A stretch of DNA of 64,000 nucleotides, taken from the NCBI RefSeq assembly GCF_041915215.1, contig NZ_JAYSBV010000004.1, one strand, 5' to 3'. This DNA is from Zoogloea sp021286885 (GTDB lineage: Bacteria > Pseudomonadota > Gammaproteobacteria > Burkholderiales > Rhodocyclaceae). Of the stretch, positions 49,289 to 57,014 are shown in pieces. The translations under genes and the position numbers were made by a program. Below the pieces are notes generated by a model. It was not told the DNA's origin and did not search any database. It saw nothing but the letters and a program-made list of their open reading frames with translations. The first letter of the stretch is position 1, and every line of letters starts with the position of its first letter.

Positions 49289-50854
49289 TTAGCGCAGATT
49301 CACCAGCGTCTGGAGAACCTGATCCTGGGTCTTGATGGATTGGGCATTGGCCTGGTAAGCACGCTGCTGGGTAATCATGCTGACCAGCTCTGAGGTCAGA
49401 TCCACGTTGGACTCTTCAATCGCCATGGATTGCACCACCCCCAGATTACTCGTGCCAGGCGCATTGGGTTGCTCAGCTCCGGAGGCATTGGTGGCTGCCC
49501 ACTGGTTTCCCCCCACCGCCTGCAAACCATTTGGATTCTGGAAGTTGGTCAGCCACACTTGCCCCATCACCCGGGTCTGGCCATTACTGAAATTACCTTT
49601 TATGGTGCCGTCGGCCCCAACCTGCACCCCTGTCAATTTGCCCGTGGCGTATCCATCCTGCTTCAGAAGATTCACCCCAAAACTGCTCCCGTACTGGGTC
49701 GAATCCGTCAGGTCCACCTTGAAGTCCAGGGTTGTCACGGCACCTGAAGAAATGGGATACGAAACGTTGTAGCTTTTGGGGGTCAGCAGCACCCCATTGG
49801 CATTAAAATTCACAGTAAGGGGCGTATGCACGCCCGTGGTCGGATTGATTTCAGGGGGATAACCGCCATCCAGACTGGTATACAAATCCCAAGTATTCGG
49901 CTGAGCTGTCTTGACAAAATACAGGGTCTGGGTATGGGGATTTCCCAAGCTATCGTACACCGTCTGGGAGGTGGTGCTTGAATAGCTACTGGGGTTCGTA
50001 ATGCTGAACGCCGCATTTGTGGCGGTTGCCGTGGTCGAAGGTACATTGAGCGCCGTGGCTGCAGCCCCTGCCACCTTGATATCCGCCAGGCGACCAGTCC
50101 GCAGGGAGTTGAAACTCAGGACGCCGGCACTATCCGTACTAACCGCTACACGCCCCTTGAGGGTCGTTTGATCGATGGCCGTCTGAATGGCCGTGACCAG
50201 GGCACCACTATCGGCATACGTACCGGGAGCCACCGTCACAGTGGTGGCCGTTCCACCATCCACGGTGATCGACAACACGTTGGCCGGCGACGCCCCAACC
50301 GTCAAAGAAGCCGCAGCAGACCCCGTCACCATCGGTTTGGTCAGAGCACTCGGCGTTGACGAGCGCGCATCCAGATTCACCACATAGCCCGCCCCTGTGG
50401 AGGCCTGGGGCTTGGCATCGCTGTAGTTCATCTTAATCTCCCCTGTGGCACCGGTGAGTTGCCCGTTGGCATCGGCCAGCTTACCGGTCAGGCGCAGGCC
50501 GGATGAGTTCACGATATAGCCGTTCTTGTCCGTCTGGAACTGACCATTCCGGCTATAGGTGATTTCACCGTTGTTGCTCATCCGGAAAAAGCCCTGACCG
50601 CTGATGGCCATGTCCAGGGTATTGTTCGACGAGGTCACGTTCCCCTGATTGAACAATTGGGCCATTTTCTCAACCGAAGCCCCTACCCCCACTTGGGCTG
50701 AACTGCCCGCCGATAAAGAGGCCGAAAACACATCAGAGAACTGGGCCGTTGATTGCTTGAAGCCTACAGTCCCTGCATTGGAAACGTTATTGCTGATGGC
50801 ATCCAGGGACTTGGAAGAAATGGACAGCCCGCTCAGACCTTGTTGAAATCCCAT
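49289..50854 (-). CDS. flgE: Flagellar hook protein FlgE, enlarged
   Basis: FlgE polymerises into the hook. The 521-residue protein starts MGFQQGLSGLSISSKSLDAI with SNNVSNAGTVGFKQSTAQF, and ends EESNVDLTSELVSMITQQRA followed by YQANAQSIKTQDQVLQTLVN. It is ~120 residues longer than the E. coli hook protein. The extra sequence, rich in Thr, Ala, Ser and Val, lies in the outer domains (~160-290) and would be surface exposed on the hook. It follows flgD after 11 bases. Confidence 0.95.
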   Translation of the reverse strand: MGFQQGLSGLSISSKSLDAISNNVSNAGTVGFKQSTAQFSDVFSASLSAGSSAQVGVGASVEKMAQLFNQGNVTSSNNTLDMAISGQGFFRMSNNGEITYSRNGQFQTDKNGYIVNSSGLRLTGKLADANGQLTGATGEIKMNYSDAKPQASTGAGYVVNLDARSSTPSALTKPMVTGSAAASLTVGASPANVLSITVDGGTATTVTVAPGTYADSGALVTAIQTAIDQTTLKGRVAVSTDSAGVLSFNSLRTGRLADIKVAGAAATALNVPSTTATATNAAFSITNPSSYSSTTSQTVYDSLGNPHTQTLYFVKTAQPNTWDLYTSLDGGYPPEINPTTGVHTPLTVNFNANGVLLTPKSYNVSYPISSGAVTTLDFKVDLTDSTQYGSSFGVNLLKQDGYATGKLTGVQVGADGTIKGNFSNGQTRVMGQVWLTNFQNPNGLQAVGGNQWAATNASGAEQPNAPGTSNLGVVQSMAIEESNVDLTSELVSMITQQRAYQANAQSIKTQDQVLQTLVNLR

Positions 50855-50865
50855 GGAATCCTCCG

Positions 50866-51564
50866 TTACAGAATCTGCTTGATATCGCTCATGCTCACCG
50901 GCGAGGTGCCCCCTACATCCAGGGAAACCCCACCCGTACTGGTACGCAGCACGCTATTCACCGTCGTCAACTGCAAGGGCGTGGCCTTAAGGGTATTGGT
51001 GCCCTGGGTCGCAGTTACACTGAAAGAATATTTACCCGTGGCTGCAGCAGTGCCACTGTTGTTCAGCCCATCCCAGACAAAATCCAGCACCCCCGACTGG
51101 TGGGCGCCCAACTCAAGCTTGCGCACTTCCAGCCCGTTCGCATCCTTGATCGAAACGCTCACCTTGTCAGCCGCACTCGGCAACTCCACCCCGCCATAGG
51201 TTTTGCTTCCGCTGGTAAGGCTCAGGCTTGATCCGCTTACCATCACGTTCTTGCCCACCAAGGCCGTTGCTTCCAGCACATCATTGGATTGGGAATTGCT
51301 CAGCAGGGTATTGAGCGTGGAATTCAACTTATCGATCCCATCCACCATGTTGATCTGGGCCATCTGGCTGGTCATCTGAGCGTTGTCAGCCGGATTGAGC
51401 GGATCCTGGTTCTTGAGCTGCTCGGTAAGCAGTTTGAGAAACTTGGCCTGGGCATCATCAACGCTATTGGTGGTGCCCGTGCTCTTGCGCGTCTGCAGGC
51501 TGGAAATGAAGTCCGACGAGGCCGTGCTCGTGGTGCTGGAGGTCGAGGAACTCACCGTACTCAT
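50866..51564 (-). CDS. flgD: Flagellar hook-capping protein FlgD
   Basis: FlgD is the scaffold that caps the growing hook. The 232-residue protein has a low-complexity Ser/Thr N-terminus followed by the conserved DAQAKFLKLLTEQLKNQDPL and NPADNAQMTSQMAQINMVDG (residues ~38-77). A C-terminal Tudor/Fn3-like region contains VWDGLNNSGTAAATGKYSF. Length is normal. It is 47 bases after flgC. Confidence 0.95.
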   Translation of the reverse strand: MSTVSSSTSSTTSTASSDFISSLQTRKSTGTTNSVDDAQAKFLKLLTEQLKNQDPLNPADNAQMTSQMAQINMVDGIDKLNSTLNTLLSNSQSNDVLEATALVGKNVMVSGSSLSLTSGSKTYGGVELPSAADKVSVSIKDANGLEVRKLELGAHQSGVLDFVWDGLNNSGTAAATGKYSFSVTATQGTNTLKATPLQLTTVNSVLRTSTGGVSLDVGGTSPVSMSDIKQIL

Positions 51565-51611
51565 GCTGGATTACTCCCGGGAAAACAACTCAAAAATACT
51601 TCAGGACAGGC

Positions 51612-52019
51612 TCAGGACTGGCCAATGCCTAGGGTTTTTTCCATGAGGCTCTTGGCAGTCCCCATTACTTCGGCATTGTTCTGATAAGCTCTGGAGGCCG
51701 AAATCATGTTGGTCATTTCCTCCACCACATTCACATTGGGCATCGCCACATAGCCTTTTTCATCGGCGGCAGGATTGGACGGGTCATAGGTCATGCGCAT
51801 CGGTGCAGCACTCTCCACCACCTGCGTCACCTTCACCCCCTGGGCCTCGGTGCCGCCCATGGGTACGGCGGCGAATACCACCTGCTTGGCCTTGTAGGGC
51901 TGGCCGTTGCTGGAGGTGACGCTATCGGCATTGGCGAGATTGCTGGCGGTGGTATTCAGCCGCTGGGACTGGGCATGCAGGGCACTACCCGCCACATGAA
52001 AGACATTCAGCAAGCTCAT
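51612..52019 (-). CDS. flgC: Flagellar proximal rod protein FlgC
   Basis: FlgC is a proximal rod subunit of 135 residues, matching the family. It begins MSLLNVFHVAGSALHAQSQR with LNTTASNLANADSVTSSNGQ, and ends GYVAMPNVNVVEEMTNMISA then SRAYQNNAEVMGTAKSLMEK. It follows flgB after 10 bases. Confidence 0.96.
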   Translation of the reverse strand: MSLLNVFHVAGSALHAQSQRLNTTASNLANADSVTSSNGQPYKAKQVVFAAVPMGGTEAQGVKVTQVVESAAPMRMTYDPSNPAADEKGYVAMPNVNVVEEMTNMISASRAYQNNAEVMGTAKSLMEKTLGIGQS

Positions 52020-52029
52020 GGTTCAGCCC

Positions 52030-52437
52030 TCAACGATCCTGAATGGCCTGCTGCATGGTGCGCAGCAAACCGTTGATGAAGGTGACACTGGCCTGGTATT
52101 GCACCGAGTTCTCGGCAAACTCGCTGCGTTCCACATCCATGTTCACCGTATTGCCATCCACCGCGCCCTGCTCTTCATTGCGGTACTTGAGCTGGGATTT
52201 GAGGGGATCCGCCTTCACGCCTTCCTGATGGCCACGGGCGGTCGTGGCCAAGGGCAGGCTGCCGCCTTTGCCATTGGCCAGCACCTGGGCCATGGCCGTC
52301 TTGAAATCCAGATCCCGGGCCTTGAAGTTCGGGGTGTCGGCATTCGCGATGTTGGCGGCCAGCACCTGCTGCCGGTAGGCCCGCACATTCAGCGAGGACT
52401 GCATGAAACGTAATTGATCACCTAGTCGGTCACTCAT
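52030..52437 (-). CDS. flgB: Flagellar proximal rod protein FlgB
   Basis: FlgB is the most proximal rod subunit. The 135-residue protein starts MSDRLGDQLRFMQSSLNVRA, with QQVLAANIANADTPNFKARD as the rod-protein signature. I chose the ATG at 52437, the family start, over 52521. It opens the leftward flgBCDEFGHIJKL block and is divergent from flgA. Confidence 0.95.
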   Translation of the reverse strand: MSDRLGDQLRFMQSSLNVRAYRQQVLAANIANADTPNFKARDLDFKTAMAQVLANGKGGSLPLATTARGHQEGVKADPLKSQLKYRNEEQGAVDGNTVNMDVERSEFAENSVQYQASVTFINGLLRTMQQAIQDR

Positions 52438-52763
52438 CGGATTCACCCTGAAAAGGCTCGCCCCGGGGGCGGAAAGAGAAAGCACGTCTGAGGGACTCAA
52501 GGCAGCTTCCATGCCAGGCATCCTAATCAGGCCCTACCAGCCTTCAACCCTCAAACAGGGAAGCAAACCCCGCTCAATTCTGCCCAACCCAGGCATTCCG
52601 GCAGTAAAAGCCCTCTCCATGCGGCAATAAGCGGCAATTCCTGCCGGCAAGCCTGGTTTGCGGCAAAGTGATTGAAATAACAGGGAAACACCCCTCAGTT
52701 TCAGCCCCGCCTGCCCGCCTGAAAGCGCTTCAATACCTCCACCCTTTCATTCCATCATCCATC
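52438..52763. promoter_or_regulatory. Divergent promoter region flgB / flgA
   Basis: These 326 bases hold no gene; both flgB and flgA promoters must lie here. The hexamer CGGCAA occurs four times in the same orientation at 52622, 52632, 52645 and 52661 (first bases), three of them within GCGGCAA. This looks like a cluster of regulator sites. I looked for sigma-54 (-24 GG, -12 GC at ten-base spacing) and sigma-28 pairs on both strands and found no convincing match. Confidence 0.45.
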
Positions 52764-53444
52764 ATGCGTGCACGCCTGCTCCTCTCCCTCCTGCTCGTGC
52801 TGCCCACAGCCCACGCACGCCAAGACCCACTACCCGTGCGCCAGGCCGTGGAACGCTTCCTCTATATCCAGACGCAAAGCCTGGCCGGTGAGGTGCGGAT
52901 ACAGGTGGGCGAGTTTGCACCCGACAACCAATTGCAGGCCTGCGATCAACTCGAAGCCTTTCTGCCGCCCGGCGCCCGGGCCTGGGGGCGCAGCTCCATC
53001 GGCGTGCGCTGCCTGAGCCCCAGCCCGTGGACGGCCTTCGTGCCGGCCCAGATCTCGGTCCGAGGGCCCTATCTGGTGACAGCCGCCCCCCTGCCCGCCG
53101 GCCAAGCCATTGCACCGGCTGACTTGCGCCAGGAAATCGGCGATTTGACCGCCTTGCCTGCCGACATTCTGGGCGACCCCAGCCGGGCCGTAGGCCATAT
53201 TCCACGCCAGCCCCTGGCTGCCGGAAAACCCCTGAGTGCCGGCCTGCTGCGCCACCCCCCCGCCGTGCTGCAGGGGCAGATGGTGCGAGTGCTCACCCGA
53301 GGGGCAGGTTTTCAGGTATCCACCGAAGGGCAGGCCCTGGCCACGGCCACCGATGGACAGAACATTCCGGTACGGCTCGCCAGTGGCCAAGTGATACGCG
53401 GCACGGCCCGGTACGGCGGGCAGGTGGAGGTGCCCATGCCCTAA
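52764..53444 (+). CDS. flgA: Flagellar P-ring chaperone FlgA
   Basis: FlgA is a periplasmic chaperone for P-ring assembly. The 226-residue precursor has a signal peptide (MRARLLLSLLLVLPTAHARQ, cleavage after AHA). A SAF-like domain follows with PLPAGQAIAPADLRQEIGDL, PRQPLAAGKPLSAGLLR and a C-terminal VRVLTRGAGFQVSTEGQALA then IPVRLASGQVIRG. The ATG at 52764 gives the clean signal peptide; an earlier frame start at 52668 does not. It is divergent from flgB and precedes flgM by 105 bases. Confidence 0.93.
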   Translation: MRARLLLSLLLVLPTAHARQDPLPVRQAVERFLYIQTQSLAGEVRIQVGEFAPDNQLQACDQLEAFLPPGARAWGRSSIGVRCLSPSPWTAFVPAQISVRGPYLVTAAPLPAGQAIAPADLRQEIGDLTALPADILGDPSRAVGHIPRQPLAAGKPLSAGLLRHPPAVLQGQMVRVLTRGAGFQVSTEGQALATATDGQNIPVRLASGQVIRGTARYGGQVEVPMP

Positions 53445-53490
53445 ACGGTACCCCCGCAGCCCTGCAAGCCAGATAGGCCCCTTCCCGGGT

Positions 53491-53517
53491 TAAAGTTCTG
53501 CGTCTGCCTGACGTAGA
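53491..53517 (+). promoter_or_regulatory. Possible sigma-28 (FliA) promoter of flgM
   Basis: TAAA (53491-53494) is followed after exactly 15 bases by GACGTAGA (53510-53517), compared with the FliA consensus TAAA-N15-GCCGATAA. The -35 part matches fully; only about half of the -10 bases match. Location ahead of flgM, a known class III gene, supports it. Confidence 0.4.
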
Positions 53518-53549
53518 CAGACTCAAATCATGGAAGAAAGGGCTATGCC

Positions 53550-53870
53550 GTGAAGATCGATAACTCCGTCAAATCCAGCGGAGCCTTGCCCAGCGGCGAC
53601 GGGCGAGCGCGTTCCGCCAAGGACTCCACCAGCACCGCCAGCAGCAGCGCAAGCGCCAGCAGTGGCAAGGTGGAGATTTCATCCCTCTCATCCCACCTTC
53701 AACACATGGAGGCGGTGATGGAAAGCACCCCCGTGGTGGATAGCGCCAAGGTTGCCGAAATCCGCCAGGCCATGAGCGATGGCCTGTTCAAGGTGGATAC
53801 CGGCAAGGTGGCCGACGGCCTGATTCAAAGTGTCCGTCAGATGCTGTCTGCCCAGGGAGGCAGTGAATAA
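53550..53870 (+). CDS. flgM: Anti-sigma-28 factor FlgM
   Basis: FlgM binds FliA (sigma 28) and holds back late flagellar genes until it is exported through the finished hook. The 106-residue protein begins (GTG) MKIDNSVKSSGALPSGDGRA and has a disordered Ser/Ala-rich linker (~28-40). The conserved C-terminal helices follow: VDSAKVAEIRQAMSDGLFKV and DTGKVADGLIQSVRQML. The start is GTG at 53550; the nearby ATG at 53545 reads ATG-CCG-TGA and ends on the GTG. GAAAGGG upstream serves as Shine-Dalgarno. flgN follows after 15 bases. Confidence 0.93.
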   Translation: MKIDNSVKSSGALPSGDGRARSAKDSTSTASSSASASSGKVEISSLSSHLQHMEAVMESTPVVDSAKVAEIRQAMSDGLFKVDTGKVADGLIQSVRQMLSAQGGSE

Positions 53871-53885
53871 GGACAAGGACACTCC

Positions 53886-54389
53886 ATGCGTACGGCTTCA
53901 GAATCCAGACCCAGCGCCCTGCCTGCCCCATTGATGGATCAGCTGGCCCAGCTCATTCAGCAAGAAAGCAGCGGATTTGCCCGTTTTCTTGAGCTGCTCG
54001 GCGAAGAGAAGAATCTGCTCTGCAGTACCCGTACCGATCAGCTCACCGCCCTGACCGAAGAAAAAACACGCCAGTACCTCCAGCTCCAGCAGATGGCCGA
54101 TGCCCGCATCGGCCTGCTGGCACGCCATGGCATCCGGCTGGAACAGGCCCAGCTGGACGCACTGTTCCAGAACGCCCCGGCCCTGCACGCCGCCTGGGAT
54201 GAAATGCTCGACCTGGCCCAGCGGGCCCAGAAACTGAACCAGATGAATGGCCACCTGATTCTGGCGCGCATGCAACACACCCAGCGCGCCCTGGGCGTGC
54301 TCCTGAGCGCCCCGGAACAGGCGGCAGTGTATGGCCCCGACGGCCAATCCCGTGCCGGCGCCGGATCGCGACACTGGGGCTCAGCCTGA
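53886..54389 (+). CDS. flgN: Flagellar export chaperone FlgN
   Basis: FlgN is the cytoplasmic chaperone that brings FlgK and FlgL to the export gate. The 167-residue protein is helical, with LIQQESSGFARFLELLGEEK (~22-41) and the typical C-terminal part AQKLNQMNGHLILARMQHTQ followed by YGPDGQSRAG. Length is slightly above the usual ~140-150 because of an N-terminal extension. It closes the flgAMN group and converges on the LysR gene. Confidence 0.9.
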   Translation: MRTASESRPSALPAPLMDQLAQLIQQESSGFARFLELLGEEKNLLCSTRTDQLTALTEEKTRQYLQLQQMADARIGLLARHGIRLEQAQLDALFQNAPALHAAWDEMLDLAQRAQKLNQMNGHLILARMQHTQRALGVLLSAPEQAAVYGPDGQSRAGAGSRHWGSA

Positions 54390-54398
54390 GGATCGGAT

Positions 54399-54424
54399 GC
54401 TGAACTGAAAACTCAGTGCTCAGC
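54399..54424. terminator. Hairpin between convergent flgN and lysR-type gene
   Basis: ACTGA (54404-54408) pairs with TCAGT (54413-54417) across AAAC, extended by GCTGA (54399-54403) and TCAGC (54420-54424) with a two-base bulge. It overlaps the stop codon of the minus-strand regulator gene. No T-run follows, so termination strength is uncertain. Confidence 0.4.
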
Positions 54425-55399
54425 GTCCGCGCCCCCTTGCGCGCACTGTTGTAAAAACCAGGACCGAAAGCACTCCAAAGCTGGATCGCGGCTCAGATCC
54501 GTTCGACAGGCAAGATGGTGGCGGCTCTCCTCCAGCACAACCACCTCTTTAACTGGCCGCACCAGCACGCCCTGTTTCATCAGGGGCTCCACCAGATGAT
54601 GCCAACCTAACGCCACTCCTTGATGGTTCATGACCATCTGGATGAGCAGGTTGTAGTCGTTCGCATTGAAATAACGCGTACCCTGACGCAGCTGTGCTTC
54701 CATGTCGAGATGGTGCATGGCCATCCAGACCTCCCAGTCTACGTGCTCGGCAATCTGTGAGCGCCCATAGGGGCTCAGATTGAGCAGCACCCCCCGAGCC
54801 AACCCCTCCAAAGTTTCCATCTCCGGGTGGGCCGCCAGATAGGCCGGCGTACATACCGGGTAAATCTGATCATGAAAAAGGGGCGTACTGGTATAGCCCT
54901 CCCGCACTTGGGCCATTTTGGTCACAAAGATGTCGGGATGGATGCCCGGCTCCAGCGCCACAAAATTTTGGGTGGTGATCAGGTTGAGATCAATCTCAGG
55001 ATACTGGGCCAGAAATTCTGGCAAACGGTGAGACAACCACAAGGCTGAAAAAGCCGGCGAGCAGCACAGAGTCAGGGTGCGACGCGCAGATCCAGCGCCA
55101 TAGTCCTTGCGAATGCGGGTGGCCGCCTGGGCAATGTTGATGAAGGACAATTGCGCCGCATCAAAAAAGATCGTGCCTGCCGGCGTCAGCCGCACAGAAC
55201 GGCCCACCCGCTCAAAAAGTGCGGTTCCCAACTGATCTTCCAGCTCCCGAATCTGACGGCTTATTGCCGCCTGAGTGACACAAAGTGTTTCGGCAGCCCG
55301 CGTAAAGCTTTGATAACGCGCAGCGGCAACAAAACACTTAACCCCGCGCAGGGAAGGCATCTTGAGCAAGGCCTGATCCGAAGCAGTAAATTTATTCAT
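54413..55399 (-). CDS. LysR-family regulator (GcvA-like) of the adjacent catabolic cluster
   Basis: The 328-residue regulator has an N-terminal helix-turn-helix: FVAAARYQSFTRAAETLCVT, then QAAISRQIRELEDQLGTALF. The pattern SFTRAAxxLxVTQAAISRQI is that of the GcvA/AmpR-type LysR subgroup. An effector domain follows (LCCSPAFSALWLSHRLPEFL). Start is uncertain: ATG at 55399 or, giving a more usual N-terminus, the ATG at 55360 (MPSLRGVKCFVAAA). It is divergent from the flavoprotein gene with a 106-base gap containing two inverted repeats. It probably controls the 55.5-63.2 kb genes in response to their substrate. Confidence 0.88.
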   Translation of the reverse strand: MNKFTASDQALLKMPSLRGVKCFVAAARYQSFTRAAETLCVTQAAISRQIRELEDQLGTALFERVGRSVRLTPAGTIFFDAAQLSFINIAQAATRIRKDYGAGSARRTLTLCCSPAFSALWLSHRLPEFLAQYPEIDLNLITTQNFVALEPGIHPDIFVTKMAQVREGYTSTPLFHDQIYPVCTPAYLAAHPEMETLEGLARGVLLNLSPYGRSQIAEHVDWEVWMAMHHLDMEAQLRQGTRYFNANDYNLLIQMVMNHQGVALGWHHLVEPLMKQGVLVRPVKEVVVLEESRHHLACRTDLSRDPALECFRSWFLQQCAQGGADAEH

Positions 55400-55412
55400 A
55401 ACCTAGCGTTAT
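55398..55412. promoter_or_regulatory. Predicted LysR-type box ATAAC-N5-GTTAT
   Basis: ATAAC-CTAGC-GTTAT is a perfect inverted repeat fitting the general LysR rule T-N11-A. It touches the first possible start codon of the regulator gene, a place suited to autorepression and divergent activation. A second pair, GTGC-N7-GCAC, lies at 55438-55452. Confidence 0.55.
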
Positions 55413-55505
55413 CAATTCCCGGCAGAAAACGTCGATTGTGCCCATTTTGCACCATCTCTAGACTTCGAAAAAATTGGAAACAAACAATAGAACGGAGACA
55501 GCAAG

Positions 55506-56825
55506 ATGACAAGGGTTACATCCACGCCCGCCGACGACCTCAGCTGTGGCTGGTTTCATTTAAGCAAGCAGCGAAAGACTCGACCTTCCCATAAGGGACA
55601 GACAAATGCGCGCTGGGTGGTGGTCGGTGCCGGCTTTACCGGCCTTGCTGCAGCGCGTCAATTAGCGCTCAATTTTCCGAATGAAGAAATCGTACTGGTG
55701 GAGGCCCAGGAGGTGGGCTTTGGCCCCTCCGGACGCAATGCGGGATTTGCCATCGACCTGCCCCACGACATTGGCGCAGAAGATTATATCGGCGACCTGG
55801 AAACCGCACAGATCAGCTTCAAACTGAATCTCCAGGGCCAGCAGATTCTGCGCTCGCTGGTGGAGCAATTTGGGATCGAATGCCACATGCGCCCGTCTGG
55901 CAAATACCAGGCGGCCATCGAAGATCGCGGCATTGCGGTGCTGGATGCTTATTGCCGGGGGCTGGACAAGCTCGGGCAGCCATACGAATTCATTGATGCC
56001 CAAGACCTGCCGGCCCACATCGGCACGTCCTTTTATCGGAAGGCGCTCTTTACCCCGGGGACCGTGCTGGTGCAGCCCTCGGCCCTGGTCAAGGGGCTGG
56101 CAGATACGCTGCCATCGAATGTAACCCTGTACGAAAATACGCCTATCACCGAAGTCGAATACGGCGCCCAAACCATACTGAGCCACGCCGGGGGGCGTAT
56201 CACCACGGACAAGCTGGTGCTGGCCAACAACGCCTTTGGCATGCGCTTTGGCTTTCTCCAGGGCACCATGCTCCCGATTTTCACCTACGGCAGCCTGACC
56301 CGGGTACTGACCGAAGCAGAACAGGCGACCCTCGGCGGCAAAGAATTCTGGGGGCTCATTCCCGCCGACCCGTTTGGCACAACCCTGCGACGCACCCACG
56401 ATAACCGTTTGTTCGTACGCAACAGTTTCAGCTTCATCCCCGACGGGCGCAGCCGCAAAAAATATCTTGATCGCTTTGTACAACGCCATCGCACCTCCTA
56501 CGAACGACGCTTCCCAATGCTCCCAGGCGTGGAGTTTGAATACACCTGGGGTGGTTCCCTGGCCATGTCGCGCAATCACATGGGTTTTTTTGGTGAATTG
56601 GCGCCCAATGTATATGGCGCCCTGTGCTGCAATGGTCTGGGGGTAACCCGGGGCACGGTCACCGGAAGCCTGCTGGCCGACTGGCTGGCAGGAAAGCGCA
56701 ATGAGCTGATTGACTTTCTGCTGTCGTCCCCGGGCCCCAATCGCAATCCGCCCCAGCCTTTCCTGTCTGCCGGGGTCAATCTCAATCTCCGCTGGGGGCA
56801 ATTCTGTGCAGGCCGGGAGGCCTGA
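55506..56825 (+). CDS. FAD-dependent amino acid/amine oxidase (DAO family)
   Basis: The 439-residue flavoprotein belongs to the glycine/D-amino acid oxidase family. After a ~35-residue N-terminal extension, the FAD-binding motif VVVGAGFTGLAAARQLA (G41, G43, G46) is followed by IVLVEAQEVGFGPSGRNAGF, with the SGRNAG motif common to DAO oxidases such as PuuB and GlpO-like enzymes. The C-terminal GALCCNGLGVTRGTVTGSLL binds FAD. It probably oxidises a C-N bond of an amino acid or amine to an imine. GGAG sits eight bases before the ATG. As first gene after the divergent regulator it likely performs the first catabolic step; substrate unknown. Confidence 0.85.
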   Translation: MTRVTSTPADDLSCGWFHLSKQRKTRPSHKGQTNARWVVVGAGFTGLAAARQLALNFPNEEIVLVEAQEVGFGPSGRNAGFAIDLPHDIGAEDYIGDLETAQISFKLNLQGQQILRSLVEQFGIECHMRPSGKYQAAIEDRGIAVLDAYCRGLDKLGQPYEFIDAQDLPAHIGTSFYRKALFTPGTVLVQPSALVKGLADTLPSNVTLYENTPITEVEYGAQTILSHAGGRITTDKLVLANNAFGMRFGFLQGTMLPIFTYGSLTRVLTEAEQATLGGKEFWGLIPADPFGTTLRRTHDNRLFVRNSFSFIPDGRSRKKYLDRFVQRHRTSYERRFPMLPGVEFEYTWGGSLAMSRNHMGFFGELAPNVYGALCCNGLGVTRGTVTGSLLADWLAGKRNELIDFLLSSPGPNRNPPQPFLSAGVNLNLRWGQFCAGREA

Positions 56826-57014
56826 CCCAGCAACATGCCCTTTCCTTTTCAATACCAGATGACCAGGCCCCGCTCGACCAATGGCGGGCCATGCTTCTCA
56901 AGCGCAGAGGAGGTGTTTCACACAACAACAATGCAGCCCCGGGCAGGGCCTGATTTGCCCTGCATCGAGAATCCACGCCCACCTCAGGTGGGAAAGAAAT
57001 GGACGGAGACATAA

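Noticed and set aside
52640..52666. Sigma-54 promoter for flgB or flgA within the CGGCAA region
   Set aside because: TGCCGGCAGGAATTGCC on the minus strand has TTGC but no GG at the required ten-base distance.
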